Source: Oscillospiraceae bacterium (GTDB lineage Bacteria; Bacillota; Clostridia; Oscillospirales; Ruminococcaceae). Taken from it: a stretch of 12,098 bases of DNA. A model generated the notes under the pieces. It did no database searches, was not told the origin of the DNA, and was given only the letters and a program-made list of their open reading frames with translations. Below, piece after piece: positions 1 through 8,172 of the stretch (positions within the stretch are counted from its first letter, which is position 1; every line of letters starts with the position of its first letter). The position numbers were made by a program, and so were the translations under genes. The stretch is taken from the NCBI GenBank assembly GCA_009776345.1, contig WRLS01000055.1, forward strand, positions 1 to 12,098. Direction: 5' to 3'.

Positions 1-2
1 TA

Positions 3-2189
3 AAGATTGACCGCCCTGTACTCCTGGACAATTATATCGACAGCGAGTTCGAAAAAACCGACCATCTAAAGCAGTCCTATTTAAACGGGCTTATTGAGGA
101 TGACGAGCTTACGGCGCGGGTGGAAATCGTATTTGACCGCGTGCAGGATATCTTCAGGATAAATATGGAGGATAAGATCTACCGCCCGTACCACTACATC
201 GTACTGCTAGACACCAGCCTCGAACAGCTCAGCGAAGTTACGGAGACCCTTGCGGAACAGCTTGGGCAGGGGGAACTGCCCGTAAATATACTCGGCGACA
301 AGGAGCTTGCGGTGTTCCTGAAATACAACTTCACCGCCGATTTTGACGAGCGGGAAGTCAACCAAATAACCCCCGATCAGTACATGGACTGGATACTGCC
401 CGAGAGGATCGAATTCACCGGCAGGAGCATTAAGTACGACAATCTTATTACAAACAACCTGCGCGTAATAGGCTATCCCACCACAGTGGGCAATGCGTGG
501 GGTCATCGGCTTTTTAATATACCGGACACAAAAGTCGTGATGAAGCTTACCCCCGTTGACAGGGAAAAGGCGATACGCAATATTGACCGTTCCATCGACG
601 AGCTTCGCGGCCAGGAGCAGTCAACAGGGAAGGCGAGCAGGCTCATTGAGCTTTCCGGGCATATAGATACGCTTGCCGAGCTGCTCACTTTGCTGCAAAA
701 CGACAACGAGGCGCTTTACGATGTTACGCTTACGGTGACGGTAATGGACTACGAGCAGTCACGGCTTGGGGATAGGCGCGGCTCTTTAATCAGCGCGAAA
801 AAGCGCGTCAAACGCCTGCTTGCCGAAGAATCATTTCGGACCAACGATATGTTCCTGCAGCAGTTTGAAGCGCATTGCTGTACGCTGATCGGGGCGGCTA
901 ACCCGCTGAAAAGGAAAGCGCACGCGATACATTCCACATCTGTTGCGGCGGCGTTCCCGTTTGTATACTCAAACCTCATGGACGACGGCGGGGTGAATAT
1001 CGGCAACAGCTCCGGCACACCGGTATTTATCAACTTTTTCAAGCGCGACCGTGAGCGCGTAAACAGCAACATGGTAATCATAGGCAAATCAGGCGGCGGC
1101 AAATCCTTCGCCACAAAGACGATACTCACGCACCTTGCGGCGGAGGACAGCAAGATATTCATCCTCGACCCTGAAAACGAGTACGCACAGCTTGCGAAAA
1201 GCCTTAACGGCAAGCAAATTGACGTAGGCACGGCGACACAGGGCAGGATGAACCCGTTCCATATTATAACCTCGCTTACAGATGAAGAAGGCGACACTGA
1301 TGAGGCAAGCACCGGCTTCTCCGCCCACCTGCAGTTTTTGGAGGAGTTTTTCAAGCAGATACTGCCCGGCATCCCAAGCGAAACGCTGGAGTTCCTCAAC
1401 AATTTGCTCGTGCGCACATACGCCGACAAGAGGATTGACCAGTACAGCGATTTCGCAAATCTCGGCCCCGAAGACTTCCCCACGTTCGATGATTTATACG
1501 ACAAGATCCTCACCGAGTACCAAAAATTCCAGAGCGATTACAACAAAAACATACTGCGTTCCCTGCTTAACTATGTCTCAAAATTTTCCATGGGCGGGCG
1601 CAACTCCAATCTATGGAACGGGTCGTCAACCATCTCAACTAAAGAAAACTTCATCGTTTTCAATTTCCAGTCGCTTCTCTCAAACAAAAACACAACAATC
1701 GCCAACGCACAGATGCTGCTGGTCTTAAAATGGCTCGACAATGAGATTATCAAAAACCGCGATTATAACATGAAATACGCGGCGAACAGGAAGGTAATCA
1801 TTGTAATTGACGAAGCCCACGCCTTCATTGACGAAAAATTCCCGGTCGCGCTGGACTTTATGCACCAGCTTGCAAAGCGCATCCGCAAATACAATGGTAT
1901 GCAGATAGTCATAACGCAAAACATAAAAGACTTTGTAGGCACGGAGGAGATCGCGCGCAAATCCACCGCGATCATCAATGCCTGCCAGTATTCGATGATC
2001 TTCCCGCTCTCACCCAACGATATGCACGACCTGTGCAGGCTATATGAAAAAGCGGGCGCGATCAATGAAACCGAGCAGGAGGAAATTATCAACAACGGGC
2101 GCGGCAGGGCTTTTCTGATAACATCACCTTCAAGCCGCACCAGTGTGAATATCGTAGCTACAGAGCCGATGCAGAAAATGTTTCAATAG
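3..2189 (+). CDS. virB4: VirB4-family type IV secretion/conjugation ATPase, 5' end outside the window
   Basis: The reading frame is open from base 3 with no stop upstream, so the true start lies before the window; the GTG at 120 is internal, because codons 3-119 read a continuous hydrophilic VirB4-like segment. About 729 residues are visible. The N-terminal half matches the CagE/TrbE/VirB4 type, and the C-terminal half is the ATPase. Walker A is GKSGGGKS at 1083-1106. Walker B is IVIDEAH at about 1800-1820. A downstream VITQN segment is typical of the family. The C-terminus (GRGRAFLIT...) also fits the Gram-positive TraE/TrsE/ConE-like branch. VirB4 proteins are membrane-associated hexameric ATPases that energise assembly and substrate transfer in conjugative systems. 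No VirB6, NlpC/P60 hydrolase or coupling protein is visible in the window. The family call is very sure; the exact element type is not determined. Confidence 0.95.
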   Translation, partial: KIDRPVLLDNYIDSEFEKTDHLKQSYLNGLIEDDELTARVEIVFDRVQDIFRINMEDKIYRPYHYIVLLDTSLEQLSEVTETLAEQLGQGELPVNILGDKELAVFLKYNFTADFDEREVNQITPDQYMDWILPERIEFTGRSIKYDNLITNNLRVIGYPTTVGNAWGHRLFNIPDTKVVMKLTPVDREKAIRNIDRSIDELRGQEQSTGKASRLIELSGHIDTLAELLTLLQNDNEALYDVTLTVTVMDYEQSRLGDRRGSLISAKKRVKRLLAEESFRTNDMFLQQFEAHCCTLIGAANPLKRKAHAIHSTSVAAAFPFVYSNLMDDGGVNIGNSSGTPVFINFFKRDRERVNSNMVIIGKSGGGKSFATKTILTHLAAEDSKIFILDPENEYAQLAKSLNGKQIDVGTATQGRMNPFHIITSLTDEEGDTDEASTGFSAHLQFLEEFFKQILPGIPSETLEFLNNLLVRTYADKRIDQYSDFANLGPEDFPTFDDLYDKILTEYQKFQSDYNKNILRSLLNYVSKFSMGGRNSNLWNGSSTISTKENFIVFNFQSLLSNKNTTIANAQMLLVLKWLDNEIIKNRDYNMKYAANRKVIIVIDEAHAFIDEKFPVALDFMHQLAKRIRKYNGMQIVITQNIKDFVGTEEIARKSTAIINACQYSMIFPLSPNDMHDLCRLYEKAGAINETEQEEIINNGRGRAFLITSPSSRTSVNIVATEPMQKMFQ

Positions 2190-2201
2190 CGGCTTCGCCG
2201 C
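2189..2201 (+). other. Small GC hairpin at the end of virB4
   Basis: A perfect 5-bp stem, GCGGC/GCCGC, with a TTC loop begins at the last base of the virB4 stop codon. No run of T follows, so it is not a convincing intrinsic terminator. It may stabilise the 3' end of the message or be incidental. Confidence 0.35.
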
Positions 2202-2202
2202 A

Positions 2203-2237
2203 GGTTTTAGGATTGAGGTTTTAGGTTTTAGGAATTG
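2203..2237 (+). repeat. Heptamer tandem repeat, GGTTTTA-type
   Basis: Five consecutive 7-base units begin with GG: GGTTTTA, GGATTGA, GGTTTTA, GGTTTTA, GGAATTG. Units 1, 3 and 4 are identical, and 2 and 5 are degenerate. It lies between virB4 and the next gene, so it does not affect a reading frame. Short heptamer arrays such as this can vary in copy number by slippage. Confidence 0.7.
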
Positions 2238-2326
2238 TCAAGAAATTAGTTGAACAGTCATTGGAGGAAAATGCTCTAATTTATGCAGTTTTCTCCAATG
2301 ACGTTGTGAAACTTATTGATTGACAC
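2237..2326 (+). repeat. Long imperfect palindrome between virB4 and the downstream genes
   Basis: The core stem pairs GTCATTGGAG (2258-2267) with CTCCAATGAC (2294-2303). It extends inward with one-base bulges (AAAATGC against GCAGTTTT) around an AT-rich loop. It extends outward more weakly: about 20 bases left of the core, starting with GTCAAGAAATTAG, resemble the reverse complement of the bases to the right, ending with AATTGAC-like sequence near 2324. No T-run follows, so a terminator role is not supported. It could be a small miniature-transposon remnant, an RNA processing site or an attenuator between virB4 and the accessory genes. Confidence 0.6.
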
Positions 2327-2342
2327 TTCCTTAGGAAGGGCT

Positions 2343-3071
2343 ATGATGAAATATTCCATCGCCATAATTATCACTTTAATACTAATATTGCTTTGCGCTT
2401 GTTCCGGTGGTACTACTGAACGCACGCCGGAAACTATCCGCTCGGAAGGCATACTGCGTGTAGCCGCCGCCAATGAAAACGATTATCCCTATTTATTTTG
2501 GGACGCGGACGGCTTGGCGTGCGGGATAGAGCCTGAGCTTATGCGCCGCCTTGCCGCCGCCTTGCAGGCGGATGCAGAGTTTATCCCTTTTGAAGCTGAT
2601 GATGTTGCGCAGGCTGTTGAAAACGGGATGGCGGATATCGGCATAGCGGGCTTTAACCGCGGCAGTGCGGGCGCGGGGCTTGTGGAAACAGGGAGCTATT
2701 TTTCGCGGCGGCCGTTCGTCCTTACGCGCAGGGGGCAGTCGTACCCTAACGAGGCCGTCATGTCAAGCATTACGGTTTACAGTGATGGAAGCTACCCGAT
2801 TACATCAGCGGTACAGGCGGATATAGCGGCGGGCGTGTCCATGCTGCTCGATAAAAGCGCCGATGCCGTAATCTGCGACGAGTTTGCGGCATACGCGGCG
2901 CTTGCCGCATATGGGGGGGAGCTTCGCGCCGAACCGCTGCAGAACGCCGACGAAACCGCCTATGTGGCTGTAGTATCAAAGCAAAACGAAAAGCTCTATT
3001 CGTTTATATCAAGTGAGATAACCGCGCTAACCGCATCCGGCGATATATGGGAATTATTTGTGGGAGAATAA
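2343..3071 (+). CDS. Extracellular solute-binding protein family 3-like lipoprotein
   Basis: The product is 242 residues. The first 20 residues are a lipoprotein signal: a short n-region, a long Ile/Leu core and the lipobox LCAC with the modified Cys at residue 20. Mature residues about 28-120 follow the family-3 periplasmic-binding fold: an 'EGILRVAA' opening, a G-IEPELMRRLAAAL helix, 'ADAEFIPFEADD', then 'NGMADIGIAGFNRG' where the amino-acid receptors have their ligand Arg. The second lobe and the C-terminal 'YVAVVSKQNEKL...' helix are also recognisable. It is slightly short, and the usual 'GKKVGVQ.GTT' hinge is poorly preserved. The start at 2343 (or ATG 2346) is chosen because AGGAAGGG lies at 2333-2340; a TTG at 2316 would precede that site. 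That site sits in a small CTTCC/GGAAG hairpin. No permease or ATPase gene is nearby, so it is more likely a sensor or adhesin than a transporter part. The fold call is fairly sure; the ligand is unknown. Confidence 0.8.
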   Translation: MMKYSIAIIITLILILLCACSGGTTERTPETIRSEGILRVAAANENDYPYLFWDADGLACGIEPELMRRLAAALQADAEFIPFEADDVAQAVENGMADIGIAGFNRGSAGAGLVETGSYFSRRPFVLTRRGQSYPNEAVMSSITVYSDGSYPITSAVQADIAAGVSMLLDKSADAVICDEFAAYAALAAYGGELRAEPLQNADETAYVAVVSKQNEKLYSFISSEITALTASGDIWELFVGE

Positions 3072-3074
3072 TTT

Positions 3075-3422
3075 ATGGCATATTTTGACAATCCCGTTTA
3101 CCGTGAAAACTGGGAAAAGGCACTTGCGGAGCTTCGTGAGGAGCGCGACCGCCGCATAAAGGGCGCGCAGCCGCAGGATACTGCTTCCATCCACAGTGCC
3201 GCCTGGCACCAAACAAACGAAGAACGCATCCCCATAACTTTTCAACAACTACTCGATGGGGCCGTGCTGTCCGGGACGAACACGGAACCAACCGGGCTGA
3301 GCCCGGAATCAACTCGGGCGGAATTAGCGAAAACGAATGCCGGGTACACGATGGCAGGGCCGGGTCCGGAACCAACTCGGGCGAGTATAAATTTTGAAAA
3401 CGATCCGCTTATGATGGGATGA
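3075..3422 (+). CDS. Small hydrophilic protein with PE(P/S)TRA repeats, unknown function
   Basis: The product is 115 residues. It has neither signal peptide nor membrane segment, so it is probably cytoplasmic. Residues 8-30 form a strongly charged helix (ENWEKALAELREERDRR), and about 45-62 look helical. Residues 70-103 are a low-complexity part containing EPTG, PESTRA and PEPTRA, encoded by three related DNA repeats. GGGAG at 3062-3066 is 8 nt before the ATG. The gene starts 3 nt after the preceding stop, and its own stop overlaps the next ATG (ATGA, 3419-3422), so translational coupling with both neighbours is likely. I recognise no family. A role as a cytosolic partner or chaperone for the exported proteins around it is possible, but rests on position only. 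Confidence 0.7.
   Translation: MAYFDNPVYRENWEKALAELREERDRRIKGAQPQDTASIHSAAWHQTNEERIPITFQQLLDGAVLSGTNTEPTGLSPESTRAELAKTNAGYTMAGPGPEPTRASINFENDPLMMG
3284..3383 (+). repeat. Three short imperfect DNA repeats and hairpins inside the small gene
   Basis: Copies of GGAA(C/T)CAAC(T)CGGGC(G) occur at 3284-3297, 3305-3320 and 3368-3383. The second and third differ at one base of 16. Between copies 1 and 2 lies a perfect hairpin, CCGGGC-TGA-GCCCGG (3292-3306), and a second hairpin joins GCCCG (3301-3305) to CGGGC (3315-3319). The repeats keep the reading frame and encode the PESTRA/PEPTRA peptide repeats. Confidence 0.75.
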
Positions 3423-4753
3423 TTTCCATGATATATAAACGCGTAATAATGGCGCTTTTGATTTTTACGGTAAGCACACAGCTTGCTTTGCTTTGCCATG
3501 CGGCGGCAGATATACCGGAGCATTTCGTCCGCGGGGAGCTTACAGAAGTGTACTCAGCCCAAGACGCGGCATTCCTGCAATGGTTTTCCGATGGCTACTC
3601 TTTTAAAACCTCAGTGCCTCAGGGGCAGGTTTCCCCGGGGCTTGTAAGCGCGGACTTCCCATCGGAGCTGAAATGGTCGCTTGAACGCGACGGGGAGCCG
3701 ATGGAATACAACAGCGGCGATTATCTTTTTCAGCAGGGCAAGTATACCTTTACGGTGCTTACCCCGAATGATATTTACGCCGAGTTCTCATTTGCCGTTT
3801 CTGAGCTTGGCGCACGTGAAACAGCCGCAAACAATTCCGAAACCGTGACGCTCACGCACCGTTACTTGGACGGTATGTTTGTTTACACATTTGAAAACGG
3901 CAAGGGCTTTTCCGCCAATGTGCCCAACGGCGGCATTACAAATTATGACGTAAGGCTAAATACGGACAGCGAGCTTATTTGCATCCTCACGCGCAACGGC
4001 TCGGCTATACGCCATGAATCGGGGGGCGCAATAACCGAGGACGGCTATTATCACATGGTCATAACAACACTCTCCGACGCGGGGGTCCCCGACCTTTCGG
4101 GGATTATGGATGCAAGCGAACCGTCCTCTTTCAGCATGGCTGATTTAGAAAGGGAGGCGGCTAATTACAGCTTCAGCGAAAGCGAGCTTGCGGGGCTGAC
4201 AATCGGCAGCATCCACCGAACCGTTTTTTCTTTTCAGATTGTCACGCGCCCGACAAGGGACATCGCTGTCTTCAATGCGCCCATCGGCTTTGAGCTTGCG
4301 TCGGTCTTCCTGGGCGGCGAGTATACAGAACCCGCGGATAAGGCATGGCACCGCTTCGACCGGGATGGGGATTATATAATCACGCTTACAGATACGGTTT
4401 CATCCGCCCCGGATCAAGTAGTAAGGCTTTCGGTGAGGCGGCTCCCGCCCCCTGTCCGTTTAGAAGGCGCCGTAAACGGCTTTTCCGCACCGCCGCCCGT
4501 TTCCGTAATTGCGGATGAGGGCGTGAGCATCAGAGTTTTACGCAACGGCATGGAAATCACCCCACAGGCGCAGTATAAAGAGCCGGGCAGATATATCATA
4601 ATGGCAGAGGATGAAGCGGGCAACACAGCACGCTTCAGCTTTGATATTACGCGCGCCCTGCCCGCCAGCTTGATTTTATTGATTTTGCTTTGCGTTCTGG
4701 TTGTCTGTGTGATATATGTGGTATACGCGCGCAGGACTATGTCGGTAGAGTAA
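3419..4753 (+). CDS. Membrane-anchored surface protein with Ig-like repeats, unknown function
   Basis: The product is 444 residues with a type I topology. It has a Sec signal peptide (residues about 5-28, cleavage near CHAAA), a large extracellular part, a single membrane span at about 415-436 and a short basic tail (ARRT). The ectodomain contains about four related beta-sandwich units marked by an R-N/D-G turn and a G-Y/R-Y strand: about residues 84-113, 186-215, 296-326 and 369-410. The last ends 'AEDEAGNTARFSFDI', typical of bacterial Ig-like domains. A second motif, F-x2-G-x2-F-x3-VP-x-G, occurs at about 56-70 and 158-172. The start at 3419 overlaps the previous stop by 4 nt; ATG 3428 is an alternative with GGGAT upstream. 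I know no named family. It may form a stalk or contact part of the secretion machine. Confidence 0.85.
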   Translation: MISMIYKRVIMALLIFTVSTQLALLCHAAADIPEHFVRGELTEVYSAQDAAFLQWFSDGYSFKTSVPQGQVSPGLVSADFPSELKWSLERDGEPMEYNSGDYLFQQGKYTFTVLTPNDIYAEFSFAVSELGARETAANNSETVTLTHRYLDGMFVYTFENGKGFSANVPNGGITNYDVRLNTDSELICILTRNGSAIRHESGGAITEDGYYHMVITTLSDAGVPDLSGIMDASEPSSFSMADLEREAANYSFSESELAGLTIGSIHRTVFSFQIVTRPTRDIAVFNAPIGFELASVFLGGEYTEPADKAWHRFDRDGDYIITLTDTVSSAPDQVVRLSVRRLPPPVRLEGAVNGFSAPPPVSVIADEGVSIRVLRNGMEITPQAQYKEPGRYIIMAEDEAGNTARFSFDITRALPASLILLILLCVLVVCVIYVVYARRTMSVE

Positions 4754-4766
4754 GGGGGTGTGCGGC

Positions 4767-7700
4767 GTGAAAATAATACGGCTAATCTCTATAGTTACAG
4801 TGCTTTGTGTTTTTTCGTCGTGCCATTCCTCGCTTACCGATATGGTGATCCCCACCGGACCTTTCCCGAAAATACGCTACGGAATTCTGGAAAACTACTA
4901 TATCCCCGAGCCTGTCCCGATTGTAGCGGGCAGCGATGCCGACGTAAAATTTGAAGCCCCGTTTTTAGACTACAAAACTAAACTGGAGGAGTTCCCCGGT
5001 TCTGTTTTCTACGACTGCGGCGAGGTTGGGTTTGACGATAACAACAGGCTGATGTACTATTACTACAGGATTGCCCGGCCCGACGGCAGGGGGATATATA
5101 CACTGCATACATTTATCGGCTGTGTAAATATAACAAATGGCGCGCGCACACAAGTAGCGCACCTAACGCAGACAATAGTGGTGGATACCACGCCGATAGG
5201 CGGCGAAGAATTCGATGCCGGGGAGGTCCCATTTGACCAAACCTACGACCAATCCTACAGGACAGAGCTTGGCGTTGCGGCACAGCGCGCGGCATTAGCG
5301 GCGACAAACGCACGGCGCGAAGCGGATACCGCAAAGGCAGAGGCCGCTGACATTATACAGCACGCGATGGATCTTTACATGGCGGCGTATGGGGCGATGA
5401 ATAATGCCCATGCCCGTACACTTGAACCCGGTACCCCGGAGGAAAAAACACAGAGGAACCAAAATTTAGTTGACGCCGCTACCGCCGCGGACGAAGCTTA
5501 TAAGCATTATGCAAAAATCAACCCTGAAAGTACAGAGTTTGATCCTGCCTATGCGGCGCAGGTACAAGCGGATGCCGATAATCGCGCCGCTGACTTGAGC
5601 GCGGCCGCGGACGAATTAGAGGCACTGGCAAAAGCCGCGCAAAGTGAATATGAAAAAGCGCGGGAGCAGGGCGAGCTGGCCGGGCTGCCCCGGCAGGAAA
5701 TGGAGATTGATTTTGAAGTAGACGCCGTTATCGAAACCCCCGGCAGTGATGTACTGTATATCGAAAGCACGGAGCTTGCCGATTTCTTCGTAAAGCTTAT
5801 GGATACCGGCGATTTGTTTGTAATGATGCACAATAGCTTTGCTATTTACAGATACGGCTTTGAAACCAAGAACGGAAAAACCCAGCCCACATTCCGCATT
5901 ATATATCAGGGTGACACCAACAGTGCCAAACAAGAGCACAAGATGCAGTACACAATTACGAACGAGACAAAAAAGGCCGATTGGAGCGAGGTTCCGTTTG
6001 ATAAAGGCATATATGAAAAAGCGGGCTGGAGCATACGGCTGGAGGACGTAGCGCCTGTGTATGTTACGCCGCAAGATGAATTCCCAATTAAATCGACATT
6101 TAGAGAATCCAACCACTACTTTAAAAAAGGCGACCCCATCCCGAGCTTTAGTGAATATGAAGGTACTTATAACACGGGTGCTGTTACCGACATCATCTTC
6201 CTGTATTCCTTCACACCGCCGGCTTCCTCCGAAGGCGACGAGTCCGAACCCGAAAAAGCCGACATGGCGCGCGAGGAAATGGAGGACATGGACGAAACAG
6301 AAACCAGCGACAACGAAAAGCTCACCGAGGAATTTGGCAAGGACCGCCCGTTTTACGTCACCATGCAGTACAGGCGGGAAGTAAAAATAAGCTATAAGTT
6401 AAGCGTCAATAGGTCTTATGCTTCGCCGGCCGGTTGGTATCACTCCGACCGGGGGATGTACACTGTAGAATGGACGCTTGATTCGCCCGCTGTATACCGC
6501 CGGTTTTTCATACACGATGTTGATACCGACCTCGTTGATTCAAATTACTGGAAATGGTTGGGGAGCTATAGGACGTACCCTCTTAGTAATCCTGACAAAG
6601 ATGTTTACATGAAGCTTAACCCACTGGGCAAAAAGGAGCCGCAGCTGCCGCAAATACAGATGATACCCGTGGGCAACAAAGTAGACTACGGCTTTTACCT
6701 GTTTGCTCACCCGCGCGGTATTATGATCTACGACGGCCACTCGGGGCTTAGCAGGAAGGTGCAGGACTCAAAATTTGTCTATGACTATGATGTAGACGGC
6801 AGGTGTTATTATACAGATACATTTCAGTTTAACAGGGGCGTGCTTTATAGAAGCGCGATAGAATACTATCAAAAAGACAAGAAGACACACACAAGGAAAC
6901 TTTCCTTTGTATTCATGCGCGGCGATGACGAAAGCGGCAATGGGGTTACAGTGCTATTCCCGATTGTAAATATGGATAGGGGGCAGTTAAGCCGCCTGCA
7001 CGAAGCTAAAATGAACCTGCCGTCCATCCTCAGCACATTAAACGCCGCGGTTCGCAATGAATATAACAGTTATGTTTCATTTATCCGAGTTAGTAGCCAA
7101 AGCGATGCAGATACCTTGACCAAATACTTTGTAAATGCGGCAAAAAAGGCTATTACAAACCGGGATAAAGCGGTCGCCACGAGCTTTTCCGATTTCCTTG
7201 TGCCACGGTATAATTCTTCCGATTTGAAGACAACGGACGAAAATGCGCTGCACGTATCCCAGCGGATAAACCCCGCGCTTTCGGATTCATCTTTCCTACA
7301 GCATGGGCATACTGTTTTGATGGATGCTATCCATATGGCGGGCGGCCTGGAGGACATAGAAATTTACTGGCCGCCGCCCGAGCCGGATGAAGAACCCGAA
7401 GAAGATGAAGAAACCGAGCAAGTTAACTTTGACGAAATGACAGAAGAAGAGCAAGAAGCATACATCAATATGCTAATGGAGCAACTATTGGAAAGATTAA
7501 GGGAGGAAGAAGCCGAAAGGGAAGCTAACGGCGAAGAAGAAGAAGACTTATCATCAGAGCTTGCACCCGACCCGGATTTTGAGCCGCCAAGACAGCCCAC
7601 ATATCAAGATTATGTTAATGCGCGTCAGCTCGAATGGGAAAATGCCGAGTTTACAAATTTCTCATTTATGGAGACTGCTTACTGGGAATTGGGACCTATG

Positions 7701-8114
7701 GGGATGGGGGCGATTTTCCCAATCAAGAATCTTCTGGATGCCCGTGTGGCAAGACTGGATAAAAACGGCAGCGGTATCGCCCTGCACGCAACGCTGGAAA
7801 ATGGGCTTGAAATCTACAGGCATATTCAAATGAACGTCACGGTGTCAATTAAAGATGATTGGTACGCGAAAAAAACTACGACAACCAAAGTCGACTCAAG
7901 AAACGCCAATCAGTTTATTCTCGGCTACCGCTTCGACGGCGCGTATTATAACGCGTACAATACGTCTATTGCGGGCATTGACTGCGTACTGCTGGGCTAC
8001 ACGAAGCCGAACCGCCAGGCGCTGGCTGTAGACACCGACTTGCGCGACGCAAATGTCATCGGCGTAAAGCTCGGCGCCAACAACCCCATCGAACACGAAT
8101 GGGCAAGGAATTGA
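4767..8114 (+). CDS. Very large surface lipoprotein with coiled-coil and acidic segments, unknown function
   Basis: The product is 1,115 residues. The GTG at 4767 is preferred because AGGGGG at 4753-4758 is 8 nt upstream; the GTG at 4758 overlaps that site. The leader is short and hydrophobic, ending in FSSC (Cys 19), a slightly unusual lipobox. Residues about 167-312 are Ala/Glu/Lys-rich and look like a coiled coil. About 484-527 is acidic (EEMEDMDETET). About 869-944 is extremely Glu-rich, opening WPPPEPDEEPEEDEE. The rest is rich in Tyr, Phe, Asp and alternating hydrophobic residues, suggesting beta domains, including a conserved-looking C-terminal part (FILGYRFDGAYYNAYN..., ending EHEWARN). 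It starts 13 nt after the preceding stop, probably on the same transcript. I recognise no family. Size, anchoring and position suggest a surface part of the virB4 system, but this is inference. Confidence 0.85.
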   Translation: MKIIRLISIVTVLCVFSSCHSSLTDMVIPTGPFPKIRYGILENYYIPEPVPIVAGSDADVKFEAPFLDYKTKLEEFPGSVFYDCGEVGFDDNNRLMYYYYRIARPDGRGIYTLHTFIGCVNITNGARTQVAHLTQTIVVDTTPIGGEEFDAGEVPFDQTYDQSYRTELGVAAQRAALAATNARREADTAKAEAADIIQHAMDLYMAAYGAMNNAHARTLEPGTPEEKTQRNQNLVDAATAADEAYKHYAKINPESTEFDPAYAAQVQADADNRAADLSAAADELEALAKAAQSEYEKAREQGELAGLPRQEMEIDFEVDAVIETPGSDVLYIESTELADFFVKLMDTGDLFVMMHNSFAIYRYGFETKNGKTQPTFRIIYQGDTNSAKQEHKMQYTITNETKKADWSEVPFDKGIYEKAGWSIRLEDVAPVYVTPQDEFPIKSTFRESNHYFKKGDPIPSFSEYEGTYNTGAVTDIIFLYSFTPPASSEGDESEPEKADMAREEMEDMDETETSDNEKLTEEFGKDRPFYVTMQYRREVKISYKLSVNRSYASPAGWYHSDRGMYTVEWTLDSPAVYRRFFIHDVDTDLVDSNYWKWLGSYRTYPLSNPDKDVYMKLNPLGKKEPQLPQIQMIPVGNKVDYGFYLFAHPRGIMIYDGHSGLSRKVQDSKFVYDYDVDGRCYYTDTFQFNRGVLYRSAIEYYQKDKKTHTRKLSFVFMRGDDESGNGVTVLFPIVNMDRGQLSRLHEAKMNLPSILSTLNAAVRNEYNSYVSFIRVSSQSDADTLTKYFVNAAKKAITNRDKAVATSFSDFLVPRYNSSDLKTTDENALHVSQRINPALSDSSFLQHGHTVLMDAIHMAGGLEDIEIYWPPPEPDEEPEEDEETEQVNFDEMTEEEQEAYINMLMEQLLERLREEEAEREANGEEEEDLSSELAPDPDFEPPRQPTYQDYVNARQLEWENAEFTNFSFMETAYWELGPMGMGAIFPIKNLLDARVARLDKNGSGIALHATLENGLEIYRHIQMNVTVSIKDDWYAKKTTTTKVDSRNANQFILGYRFDGAYYNAYNTSIAGIDCVLLGYTKPNRQALAVDTDLRDANVIGVKLGANNPIEHEWARN

Positions 8115-8138
8115 CAAATTATTATTTAAATAAATAAT
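8111..8138 (+). promoter_or_regulatory. Probable promoter of the 669-residue gene
   Basis: A perfect TTGACA at 8111-8116 overlaps the stop codon of the lipoprotein gene. After a 16-bp spacer comes AATAAT (8133-8138, five of six matches to TATAAT). Transcription would begin near 8145, leaving a leader of about 28 nt before the ATG at 8173. This is the best housekeeping-type promoter I see in the window. Confidence 0.65.
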
Positions 8139-8142
8139 AATT
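8117..8142 (+). promoter_or_regulatory. AT-only palindrome over the promoter, possible operator
   Basis: A perfect 12-bp inverted repeat, AATTATTATTTA (8117-8128) and TAAATAATAATT (8131-8142), is separated by AA. It covers the spacer and -10 of the promoter, so a dimeric DNA-binding protein bound here would block transcription. It contains no G or C and lacks a terminator's GC stem. The island 8115-8160 is strikingly AT-rich compared with the genes on both sides. Alternatively it is simply promoter AT-richness. Confidence 0.5.
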
Positions 8143-8172
8143 GAAATAACAAATAATTAAGGGGTGTTTATT

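Noticed and set aside
749..1513. Long minus-strand open frame (254 codons) opposite virB4
   Set aside because: It is antisense to a well-supported ATPase gene, its Ser/Leu-rich product has no domain, and no ribosome binding site was evident.
2189..2201. Intrinsic terminator after virB4
   Set aside because: The stem is only 5 bp and no T-run follows.
2316..2342. TTG start giving nine more residues for the solute-binding lipoprotein
   Set aside because: It lies upstream of the AGGAAGGG site and would put polar residues before an otherwise normal lipoprotein signal.
4758..4766. Earlier GTG start for the large lipoprotein
   Set aside because: It overlaps the purine run that serves as the ribosome binding site of the GTG at 4767.
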